From DASPPK01 sp964399235 (GTDB taxonomy: Archaea; Thermoproteota; Bathyarchaeia; Bathyarchaeales; Bathycorpusculaceae): 7,442 nt of DNA. The first letter of the stretch is position 1. The number at the start of each line of letters is the position of its first letter. Both the position numbers and the translations under genes were made by a program. Below the pieces are notes generated by a model. It made no database searches, had not been told where the DNA came from, and saw nothing but the letters and a program-made list of their open reading frames with translations. Positions 1-5,126 of this stretch are shown here, one piece after another. The stretch spans positions 1 through 7,442 of the forward strand of contig CAYNQC010000067.1 in NCBI GenBank assembly GCA_964399235.1, written 5' to 3'.

Positions 1-4
1 AAGC

Positions 5-604
5 ATGGTTCGCCGTGGAGTTTTCATCTGTGTTGAGGGGTTGGACGGTTGCGGAAAGACAACGCAGGCAAAACTGCTTGTGAGAAGGCTCAGCAGAGAC
101 TATGACGCCGTCTACACTGCTGAGCCCAGCAAAGGAACAGTTGGGAAATTCGTTAAGAAGAAGTATTTGCATTCAGGAAAGCGGGGTCAAGTTGGGGTTG
201 AGGCTTTGCTTTTTGCTGCTGATCGTCTTGAACATTTGAAGAATGAGGTTTTGCCGGCTTTGGCTGAAGGAAAAGTTGTGGTTTCCGACCGTTACGTTTT
301 CTCGTCCTTCGCCTACCAAGGGGCGGCTGGGGTTGGATTGGATTGGATTGAAGAAGTCAACAAGCATGCGTTGCGTCCTGATCTTGCGGTTTTCATTGAT
401 GTTGAGCCTGAGACCGTTGTTCGCAGGTTGAAACGTACGAAATCGGTTATGGAAAACCTGCAAACGCAGGTGAAGGTGCGTGAGGTGTACATGAAATATG
501 TGAAGAATGGCAGACTTGTCAGAATAGATGGGAACAAGTCAAAAAGGGAAGCCGCCAGAGACCTGACCTGCCTGGTTAAAGATTGGCTGCAAAAGGTTCG
601 TTAA
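5..604 (+). CDS. tmk: Thymidylate kinase (dTMP kinase)
   Basis: This cytosolic P-loop enzyme phosphorylates dTMP to dTDP with ATP, an essential step in dTTP synthesis. In the 199-residue product the Walker A loop GLDGCGKT is at residues 12-19. An EP pair sits at 40-41, the LLFAADR helix at 68-74, and the DRY motif at 95-97. The dTMP-contacting SFAYQG is at 101-106, the strand PDLAVFIDVEP at 125-135, and an Arg/Lys-rich lid at about 141-160 (KSVMENLQTQ at 146-155). Length and motifs match the usual family size of about 195-215 residues, so the gene looks complete. The ATG lies only 4 bases from the window edge, so its ribosome site and promoter cannot be judged. The residue before the final Gly-Lys-Thr of the loop is Cys, where Ser or Ala is more usual; this should be tolerated. 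Its TAA overlaps the stop codon of the convergent minus-strand gene. Identification is very secure. Confidence 0.96.
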   Translation: MVRRGVFICVEGLDGCGKTTQAKLLVRRLSRDYDAVYTAEPSKGTVGKFVKKKYLHSGKRGQVGVEALLFAADRLEHLKNEVLPALAEGKVVVSDRYVFSSFAYQGAAGVGLDWIEEVNKHALRPDLAVFIDVEPETVVRRLKRTKSVMENLQTQVKVREVYMKYVKNGRLVRIDGNKSKREAARDLTCLVKDWLQKVR

Positions 605-1125
605 GGTGTCTCTACGGGTTTCAACACTTTTTTTGTAAATTCAGCGTTTATTCTGTTGGTTGTGAATTCCGGTAGATCTTTTTGTGATACGTACATGAGT
701 CCTTTTTCGTGGAAGATCTGCATTTGCAGCATTTTTGGTTCAAACTGGAAACGGAGAATATAGTTGTCTGATTTTAAGGGCGCCTTTCTTTCGGCTTTCG
801 CTTTCTGATAGCGTACTATGCAGAGGAAATCTAATGTTGAAAAGGGCTTTCTTCTTATGGCTTTGAATAGCCGATCTTTTTCTTGGTTGTCAAGATAGTT
901 GAAGTCGGTGTCTTCTGCCACTCCGAATTCAAAAGTTGCTGTGTATTGAGGGATTGTGTGTGCGGCTATGTCTTCCAGAGTCAACGTCTCATTGTTTAGT
1001 TTGAAGAAAGCTTCAACCAATGCTGTTTGGAGTCTCTTGTTTGGCACTGACGATGAAAAGTCCACGATGTTGTGGATGGCTTTCGGAAAGTTGCTGTAGA
1101 CTCCGAGCATTTCCGTTTGTTCCAA
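601..1125 (-). CDS. Hypothetical protein paired with the p27-like gene
   Basis: I do not recognise this 174-residue protein. It has no signal peptide, membrane segment, cysteine pair or obvious catalytic motif. The first 60 or so residues look helical (residues 14-58). Alternating strands and helices rich in Lys, Phe and Gln follow, and a basic stretch AIRRKP is near residues 89-94. It is probably cytosolic. The TTG at 1125-1123 directly abuts the TAA of the p27-like gene, giving tight co-transcription and probably translational coupling. An in-frame ATG five codons later (1110-1108), preceded by GGAA, is an alternative start giving 169 residues. At its 3' end the stop codon overlaps the tmk stop within one TTAA, so no untranslated space separates the convergent genes. 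A role tied to the p27-like protein is only an inference from the pairing. Confidence 0.8.
   Translation of the reverse strand: MEQTEMLGVYSNFPKAIHNIVDFSSSVPNKRLQTALVEAFFKLNNETLTLEDIAAHTIPQYTATFEFGVAEDTDFNYLDNQEKDRLFKAIRRKPFSTLDFLCIVRYQKAKAERKAPLKSDNYILRFQFEPKMLQMQIFHEKGLMYVSQKDLPEFTTNRINAEFTKKVLKPVETP
628..634 (+). terminator. Oligo-T tract, possible tmk terminator
   Basis: A run of seven T lies 24 bases after the thymidylate kinase stop codon. Archaeal intrinsic termination needs mainly a T-rich non-template tract and no strong hairpin, so this is a plausible 3' end for the tmk transcript. The tract lies inside the convergent gene, where it reads as Lys codons on the other strand, so it could be coincidental. 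Confidence 0.4.
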
Positions 1126-1488
1126 TTAGGTTTTCTTGATTTTTCGTGTTTTCTCAAGGTTCTCCAGCAGTCCTGAAAGGGTTTTTCCAAGCTTCTCCAG
1201 TTCTTCGGGGTTCTGCTCATTCTGCATTTTGTCTTGAATTTGTTGCATTTTTGTCATGAGTGTCGTTTCGAGGCTGTCGAGTGCAGCTGATCGGATGATC
1301 TTGGGCTCTTCTCCTTCCTTTACTACTATGACTTTCTTTTGGCATTTTTCGCACCAGAGGTCTCCGTTTTTGAGTCTGAACAAGGGTGAGGCGCATGCTG
1401 GGCAGGCTAGGTTTGTCAGGGTTGATCCTTGTCTGAGCAGGTCTGCCATTCGTTTGACGTGTGAATCGTCGTTCGCGTTTCGGGACAA
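1126..1488 (-). CDS. Sjogren's/scleroderma autoantigen p27-like zinc ribbon protein
   Basis: This 120-residue protein matches the archaeal family related to the human p27 autoantigen (SSSCA1/ZNRD2). The N-terminal helix VKRMADLLRQGSTL is at residues 11-24. A four-cysteine zinc ribbon follows, with C29-x2-C32 and C46-x2-C49 around SPLFRLKNGDLW. The C-terminal helix at about 67-115 is charged and probably coiled coil. The biochemical role of archaeal members is not established. The chosen start is TTG (1488-1486): the TATA element centred near 1526 would put the transcription start at about 1500, leaving a leader of about 12 bases. An in-frame ATG at 1449-1447 would cut into the conserved helix and is less likely. 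It is first in a two-gene minus-strand unit and divergent from the UPF0147 gene. The family call is confident; function is unknown. Confidence 0.9.
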   Translation of the reverse strand: MSRNANDDSHVKRMADLLRQGSTLTNLACPACASPLFRLKNGDLWCEKCQKKVIVVKEGEEPKIIRSAALDSLETTLMTKMQQIQDKMQNEQNPEELEKLGKTLSGLLENLEKTRKIKKT

Positions 1489-1521
1489 GCTTTAAAACCT
1501 CAAAGTAGATAGGTATCAGAG

Positions 1522-1530
1522 CCTATATAA
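1522..1530. promoter_or_regulatory. Shared TATA box for divergent genes
   Basis: The sequence CTATATAA reads TTATATAG on the minus strand, so it is TATA-like both ways. Its centre (about 1526) is 38 bases from the TTG of the p27-like gene (1488) and 40 bases from the ATG of the UPF0147 gene (1566). With transcription starting about 25 bases from the TATA centre, both genes would have leaders of 12-15 bases. It is the only convincing TATA element in the 77-bp divergent gap. Confidence 0.6.
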
Positions 1531-1553
1531 CTAGGTTATCGTGATGTTGCACA

Positions 1554-1560
1554 GGGGTGG
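1554..1560 (+). promoter_or_regulatory. Shine-Dalgarno GGGGTGG setting the UPF0147 start
   Basis: GGGGTGG ends five bases before the ATG at 1566. A GTG at 1557 lies inside this site and would add three residues, and an out-of-frame ATG lies at 1562. The spacing favours the ATG at 1566. Confidence 0.6.
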
Positions 1561-1565
1561 CATGT

Positions 1566-1844
1566 ATGGTGAGGAAGAAGAAAAGCGAGGAGTATGAGGA
1601 ACGGATTAAGCAGGCGCTTGTTGTTCTTGGTGCTGTTTCTGAAGATAACACTACGCCTCGAAACATCAGGAGGGCGGCGAAAGATTCGATGAACGCTCTG
1701 CAGTCTTCAGAGTTTACGCCGGCTGTTAGGGCTTCAAATGCGATTTCGTTGATGGATGAGATTTTACAGGATCCGAACATGCCGCCTTATACACGTGTGA
1801 AATTGTGGAATGTCATGAGCCTGTTAGAGGCCATAAAGGATTAA
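1566..1844 (+). CDS. UPF0147 family protein
   Basis: This is a small, all-helical, charged protein of 92 residues from the ATG. It belongs to UPF0147, a family found almost only in archaea with no established function. The recognisable core is a helix with YEERIKQALVVL, then the turn TTPRNIRRAA, then TPAVRASNAISLMDEI and the end helix YTRVKLWNVMSLLE. There are no cysteines in this form, no membrane segment and no catalytic signature. The start at 1566 is preferred over the in-frame GTG at 1557 because a Shine-Dalgarno overlaps that GTG. The length agrees with the usual 85-92 residues. It is divergent from the p27-like gene and lies 49 bp before the cupin gene. Only the family assignment is secure. 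Confidence 0.92.
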   Translation: MVRKKKSEEYEERIKQALVVLGAVSEDNTTPRNIRRAAKDSMNALQSSEFTPAVRASNAISLMDEILQDPNMPPYTRVKLWNVMSLLEAIKD

Positions 1845-1846
1845 CG

Positions 1847-1868
1847 TTGTCTATAGAGACAATAGTCT
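1847..1868. promoter_or_regulatory. Alternating inverted repeat over a possible cupin TATA element
   Basis: TTGTCT (1847-1852) and AGACAA (1857-1862) form a perfect 6-bp stem with a 4-base loop, ATAG. The same AGAC (1857-1860) can instead pair with a second GTCT (1865-1868) across the loop AATA. CTATAG at 1851-1856 lies in the first stem, 40 bases before the cupin ATG, the spacing also seen for the UPF0147 gene. It could be an operator overlapping a weak promoter, a 3' structure of the UPF0147 mRNA, or chance. Confidence 0.35.
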
Positions 1869-1881
1869 GCCAAACTTGATC

Positions 1882-1888
1882 AGGTGAG
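1882..1888 (+). promoter_or_regulatory. Shine-Dalgarno of the cupin gene
   Basis: AGGTGAG, with GGTGA matching the archaeal 16S tail, ends five bases before the ATG at 1894 and fixes the cupin start. Confidence 0.65.
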
Positions 1889-1893
1889 TTGAA

Positions 1894-2235
1894 ATGAAGG
1901 TATTTCCTTACACAGATGTTGAGGCAAAAGCTGCAGATGAGGGAGCTGTGAAACTGAAGGTCAGATGGCTCATCACCAAGGACATTGGTGCTCCAAACTT
2001 TGCTATGAGATTGTTTGAGATGCAGGCAGGAGGCAACAGTCCATGGCACGCTCACGATTGGGAACATGAAGTATTCATTCTTGAGGGCGAAGGCACCGTT
2101 GTGGGCAAAGAGGGTGAGAAGAAGTTCAAACCTGGAGACGTTGTTTTCATACCGCCCACTGAAAAGCATCAGTTTAAGAACACGGGTAAGAAACTTGTGA
2201 AGTTCGTCTGCCTAGTACCTTACCATGAAAAGTGA
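1894..2235 (+). CDS. Single-domain cupin protein
   Basis: This is a 113-residue mononuclear cupin, a small beta-barrel that normally binds one divalent metal. Cupin motif 1 runs from G47 to G65 and carries the expected ligands H52, H54 and E59 (WHAHDWEHEVFILEG). Motif 2 runs from G81 through PP at 87-88 to the fourth ligand H92, with the conserved N96 (GDVVFIPP then KHQFKN). All four metal ligands are therefore present. There is no signal peptide or partner domain, so it is cytosolic. Small cupins of this type include dioxygenases, isomerases and sugar- or hormone-like ligand binders; the sequence alone does not tell which. The gene has its own good ribosome site and possibly its own promoter. 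A pyrimidine-rich tract follows its stop, so it may be a single-gene transcript. Confidence 0.93.
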   Translation: MKVFPYTDVEAKAADEGAVKLKVRWLITKDIGAPNFAMRLFEMQAGGNSPWHAHDWEHEVFILEGEGTVVGKEGEKKFKPGDVVFIPPTEKHQFKNTGKKLVKFVCLVPYHEK

Positions 2236-2250
2236 TGAATAGACCACGGA

Positions 2251-2268
2251 CCCTTTCTTTTCTCCTTT
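2251..2268 (+). terminator. Pyrimidine/T-rich tract after the cupin gene
   Basis: An 18-base stretch made only of C and T, with 12 T, begins 15 bases after the cupin stop. It lies before the TATA-like element of the next gene. This is where an archaeal T-rich terminator would be expected, but the T runs are short and broken by C. Confidence 0.3.
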
Positions 2269-2278
2269 GCTCGTTAGG

Positions 2279-2286
2279 ATTATATG
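2279..2286 (+). promoter_or_regulatory. Possible TATA box of the oxidoreductase gene
   Basis: ATTATATG is TATA-like and is centred about 46 bases before the TTG at 2329. Transcription would then begin near 2308, leaving a leader of about 20 bases that includes AGGGGA (2315-2320), a plausible Shine-Dalgarno eight bases before the TTG. If this reading is right, the ATG inside the element (2284) cannot be the translation start. Confidence 0.4.
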
Positions 2287-2328
2287 CTAGTTGCGTCATC
2301 TACTTCTGGGTTTCAGGGGACAAGCCGG

Positions 2329-3711
2329 TTGAAATACGATGTGATAATTGTTGGCGCTGGGCCGGCGGGGATATTCTCTGCTCTAGAACTTTCGGAAAAA
2401 ACCAAACTCAGCATTCTCATGTTGGACAGGGGGCAAGACATTAACCAACGTAAGTGCCCGGCGAGTCGAGGGTTTGAATGTGTCAATTGTGATCCGTGTG
2501 CGGTGTTGTCGGGTTGGGGCGGCGCGGGAGCTTTCAGTGATGGAAAACTCACTTTGTCCACTGAAGTTGGGGGGTGGCTGAACCAGTATGTATCGGTCAA
2601 GGAGCTCCAAGAGCTTGTGAAATACGCGGACAGCATCTATCTGAAGTACGGTGCAACGGAACACACGTATGGTGGAGATGTTGAAAAGGTTGAGGAGATC
2701 CAGAGGAGGGCTTCGCTGGCTGGTTTGAAGCTGGTACATCAGCGGATTCGGCATATGGGCACGGAAAGATGTGCTCAGACGCTTCGGAAGATGCGCCAAG
2801 AATTGAACGGCAAAGTCGAGTTTAAACCTAAGACTGATGTGAAAGGACTGATAGTGAAAGACGGTGCCGTCGACGGTGTTGAGACGGCTGATGGAGACAA
2901 GTATCTTGCGAAATATGTTATTGCTGCTCCTGGACGAAGCGGTGCAGAATGGCTACAGACTGAAGCCCAGGCCATGGGTTTGAAGACCCTTAATAATCCT
3001 GTTGACATCGGCGTGAGGGTTGAAGTTTTGGCTTCTGTCATGGAGGAGTTGACAAGTGTTCTTTACGAGCCGAAGCTTGTTTATTATTCAAAGTCTTTTG
3101 ATGATCAAGTGCGGACTTTCTGTGTTGCTCCTCATGGTGAAGTAATAACTGAATCCTATGATGGTGTTCTGACGGTCAACGGTCAAAGCTATGCGGAGAG
3201 GAAAACAGGGAACACGAACTTCGCGATTCTTGTGAGCACCTCGTTTACTGAGCCGTTTAAGGAGCCTATAGCTTATGGAAAATACATTGCTCGTTTGGGG
3301 AATTTGCTGAGTGGAAGCGTGATTGTGCAGCGTTTGGGCGATTTGGAGTCGGGACGGAGGTCGACGCCTGAACGGATAGCGCGCAGCGTGGTTATTCCGA
3401 CGTTGAAGAATGCTACGCCTGGCGACTTGAGTTTCGTTTTGCCTTACCGGTATCTTGCTGACATACGGGAGATGCTGCAGGCTTTGGACAAACTCAACCC
3501 TGGATTGCACTCGAGAGACACGTTGCTTTACGGTATAGAAGTCAAGTTCTATTCTTCGAGGTTGCAGTTGAGTCCATGCTTGGAAACAAGGGTTCACAAT
3601 TTGTTCACTATCGGTGACGGCGGAGGAGTCACGAGAGGCTTGATTCAGGCTTCGGCTTCAGGCGTCATCGCGTCGCGAGAGATCGTCAAGAGGGAAGAAA
3701 ACAAGGAGTAG
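2329..3711 (+). CDS. FAD-dependent oxidoreductase, COG2509-like
   Basis: This is a 460-residue flavoprotein of the uncharacterised FAD-dependent dehydrogenase type (COG2509). The N-terminal Rossmann fold begins at once, with YDVIIVGAGPAG at residues 3-14 binding the ADP part of FAD. A cysteine cluster follows (C43, C51, C54, C57), then the family signature WGGAGAFSDGKLTL at 63-76. The C-terminal GDGGGVTRGLIQASASGV at 429-446 closes the FAD site. Substrate and electron partner are unknown; the cysteines could hold an Fe-S cluster or act in redox. There is no membrane segment. The reading frame extends upstream to an ATG at 2284, adding 15 residues not expected before the first Rossmann strand. 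I chose the TTG at 2329 because it starts right at the fold and has AGGGGA upstream, but the ATG remains possible. The next gene starts 5 bp downstream, so they are probably co-transcribed. Confidence 0.9.
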   Translation: MKYDVIIVGAGPAGIFSALELSEKTKLSILMLDRGQDINQRKCPASRGFECVNCDPCAVLSGWGGAGAFSDGKLTLSTEVGGWLNQYVSVKELQELVKYADSIYLKYGATEHTYGGDVEKVEEIQRRASLAGLKLVHQRIRHMGTERCAQTLRKMRQELNGKVEFKPKTDVKGLIVKDGAVDGVETADGDKYLAKYVIAAPGRSGAEWLQTEAQAMGLKTLNNPVDIGVRVEVLASVMEELTSVLYEPKLVYYSKSFDDQVRTFCVAPHGEVITESYDGVLTVNGQSYAERKTGNTNFAILVSTSFTEPFKEPIAYGKYIARLGNLLSGSVIVQRLGDLESGRRSTPERIARSVVIPTLKNATPGDLSFVLPYRYLADIREMLQALDKLNPGLHSRDTLLYGIEVKFYSSRLQLSPCLETRVHNLFTIGDGGGVTRGLIQASASGVIASREIVKREENKE

Positions 3712-3716
3712 ATTGC

Positions 3717-4193
3717 ATGAGCGTTGTCGACGAAATCAAGTGTCCCCACTGCGGTGCGCCGATAGCGTTTGANNNNNNNNNNNNNNNNNNNNNNNNNNNN
3801 NNNNNNNNNNNNNNNNNNNNNNNNNNNNNNNNNNNNNNNNNNNNNNNNNNNNNNNNNNNNNNNNNNNNNNNNCTGGAAGGAAAAATAGCTTATGACTTCC
3901 GACGAATTGAAGGGTTCGCCCAAGTCTTCAACAGCGAAATAGACAAAGCCGAAGCTGAAGAGCAGGCCAAGGCTGAGATTGAAAACAATCATCGTTTTCT
4001 GGCTCAGCAAGACGTGGACAAGATAATCGAAATGAAAACCGAGATAAAGATTGAAGAAACTGTCTATTTGCATGCTCCAATATGGTTCGTAAAATACGAA
4101 TACAAACGCAAGACCTACCAATTGATTTTGGACGGTTCAACAGGCGGCGTGATCAAGGGCGACATACCGTCTAAGGGTTTTGGGATACTGTAA
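3717..4193 (+). CDS. Zinc-ribbon protein with PxW C-terminal domain, interrupted by assembly gap
   Basis: Only the two ends are visible. The left end (3717-3772) gives 18 residues plus a partial codon, with C9-P-H-C12-GAPIAF, the first half of a zinc ribbon. The right end (3873-4193) gives 106 residues: an acidic helix with EIDKAEAEEQAK, then strands with APIWFVKYEY, YQLILDGSTGG and VIKGDIP. This end closely resembles the C-terminus of the protein at 5123-6361 (AEAAERAK, SPWWFIEYR, YSMIIDASNGSVVAG), so the two genes are paralogues. The frame is open across the 100 N, but that proves nothing because the true gap size is unknown; two different genes are formally possible. AAGGAG at 3703-3708 supports the ATG. 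It lies 5 bp after the oxidoreductase gene. Bacterial TFIIB-type zinc-ribbon proteins have a similar end domain. Function is unknown. Confidence 0.75.
   Translation: MSVVDEIKCPHCGAPIAFXXXXXXXXXXXXXXXXXXXXXXXXXXXXXXXXXXLEGKIAYDFRRIEGFAQVFNSEIDKAEAEEQAKAEIENNHRFLAQQDVDKIIEMKTEIKIEETVYLHAPIWFVKYEYKRKTYQLILDGSTGGVIKGDIPSKGFGIL
3773..3872. other. Assembly gap of 100 N
   Basis: Exactly 100 unknown bases is the conventional placeholder for a scaffold gap of unknown length. It removes the second half of the zinc ribbon and the middle of the gene at 3717-4193. Order and orientation of the two flanks rest on the assembler, though matching domain types on both sides support the join. Confidence 0.98.
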
Positions 4194-4199
4194 TCAAAC

Positions 4200-4206
4200 T
4201 TTAAAA
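4200..4206 (+). promoter_or_regulatory. TATA box of the SPFH/zinc-ribbon operon
   Basis: TTTAAAA lies 7 bases after the preceding stop codon, and its centre is 49 bases before the ATG at 4252. A start of transcription about 25 bases downstream (near 4229) would leave a leader of about 23 bases containing GAGGA at 4242-4246. This gives the four genes at 4252-7425 their own promoter, separate from the oxidoreductase unit. Confidence 0.5.
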
Positions 4207-4251
4207 GCAACCCTTTGACTAATACGAGAATGAAAAACTGCGAGGAATGAA

Positions 4252-4596
4252 ATGAAAACTGAATCCAAAAGGATGTTCAGCTACGGTGTAGGAGCCACTG
4301 CTGTCGTCGCAATATCCGTCGGTCTGGCTGCAATCATTTACGGCTTAAGGCTGCTTCCTTTCGACTTGTACGTCCTTCCTGCTTGGATTCTGGGCCCGCT
4401 CGGCGTGTACACAGCGATTTATTCGCTTGCAGCAGGTACCGAGTCAACCTACTATCTGGTCTGGGGCACAGTGCTGATTGCTGTTGCGTTTATCTCGGCG
4501 TTTTATAACGTAACATATGTCTTGCCGATTCTAGGAGTGCTTGTCATCGTTCTCGCAGTAATAGGCATAATTGCATATATGAGGGGTAAAAAATGA
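4252..4596 (+). CDS. Small four-helix membrane protein
   Basis: I do not recognise a named family for this 114-residue protein. It has four likely membrane helices, at about residues 11-31, 39-61, 66-84 and 88-110. The N-terminus is short and charged (KTESKR) and the C-terminus is basic (MRGKK). Both ends are probably cytoplasmic if there are four helices, with the basic tail agreeing with the positive-inside rule. Loops are very short, so it has no soluble domain and is probably an anchor or assembly partner. GAGGA at 4242-4246 supports the ATG. It is the first gene of the operon, and its TGA overlaps the ATG of the coiled-coil gene as ATGA. Its place before a coiled-coil, a zinc-ribbon and an SPFH protein suggests it holds that group at the membrane; this is inference from context. 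Confidence 0.87.
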   Translation: MKTESKRMFSYGVGATAVVAISVGLAAIIYGLRLLPFDLYVLPAWILGPLGVYTAIYSLAAGTESTYYLVWGTVLIAVAFISAFYNVTYVLPILGVLVIVLAVIGIIAYMRGKK

Positions 4597-5126
4597 GTGG
4601 AAAAGACTATTTAGGAAAAGTAAAGGGCGAAAGAAGTCTTCTTGAAAAAATAATGGGTTACATCCCTGGATACCATGGATATAAGGAAAAAGAACTGAGA
4701 CGCGAAAGCGACCGCCTCGTAAGGATGGAAGCGGTTAACAGGCTGAAAGCCGCCAAAACGTCGATCAGAAGAGCCTTTGCAAACCCTAGTATGGTTCAGA
4801 AGCTTTCTCAAGACGACACCTACAAGTATGATGCGTTGAATTCTCGTCTCGACAGGGTAACTCAGAGAATTGACAGGGCAGTCGCGGGCTATGCGGGCAT
4901 GTTTGATGCAGTAAAAGTGAAGGAGGACAAACTTGACACCGTGTTGCAGCATGATGTCAGTCTGATAGAGAAGGCGGACGCCATCAAAGCTGACAGCGGG
5001 AAACTCGCGAAAATGCAGCCTGGAAACGACGATTGGGGCGCAGCAATGGACTCGTTGATTTCGAAAGTTGAAGAATATGATGATTTGATCGATGAGAGGT
5101 CGCAGATTCTCAGAGGGTTAGGATGA
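4593..5126 (+). CDS. Coiled-coil protein with GYxGYKEKE and GYAGMFDAVKV motifs
   Basis: This 177-residue, highly charged, helical protein is probably soluble or peripheral to the membrane. Two stretches look conserved: IPGYHGYKEKELRRESDRL at residues 24-42, and GYAGMFDAVKVKEDKLD at 99-115. Between and after them are heptad-like helices (about 43-96 and 112-172), so it may form a helical bundle or coiled-coil oligomer. From memory, uncharacterised bacterial proteins near zinc-ribbon and SPFH genes carry similar motifs; I cannot confirm this here. It overlaps the genes on both sides through ATGA, which suggests coupled translation and fixed ratios. Its position is where a PspA-like scaffold would be in bacterial SPFH modules, but I see no clear PspA signature, and it is shorter than PspA (about 220 residues). 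Function is unknown. Confidence 0.85.
   Translation: MSGKDYLGKVKGERSLLEKIMGYIPGYHGYKEKELRRESDRLVRMEAVNRLKAAKTSIRRAFANPSMVQKLSQDDTYKYDALNSRLDRVTQRIDRAVAGYAGMFDAVKVKEDKLDTVLQHDVSLIEKADAIKADSGKLAKMQPGNDDWGAAMDSLISKVEEYDDLIDERSQILRGLG

Noticed and set aside
2383..2799. Minus-strand open frame of 138 residues
   Set aside because: It is antisense to the cysteine-cluster and signature region of the oxidoreductase, with no motif and no ribosome site seen.
3088..3597. Minus-strand open frame of 169 residues
   Set aside because: It is antisense to the FAD oxidoreductase core, has a biased composition and no motif.
2329..3711. Geranylgeranyl reductase or thiazole synthase (Thi4-like) identity for the FAD protein
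   Set aside because: The Rossmann start is shared by many flavoproteins, but the GGAGAFSDGKL signature and the C-terminal GDGGGVTRGLIQASASG fit the COG2509 type better.
3645..4121. Minus-strand open frame running through the N gap
   Set aside because: It stays open only because unknown bases contain no stop. The right half is antisense to a fragment with clear homology to the 5123-6361 protein.
4230..4250. Six-codon open frame before the membrane protein gene, a possible leader peptide
   Set aside because: It starts at about the predicted transcription start with no room for a ribosome site, and its codons overlap the Shine-Dalgarno of the real gene. It is probably chance.
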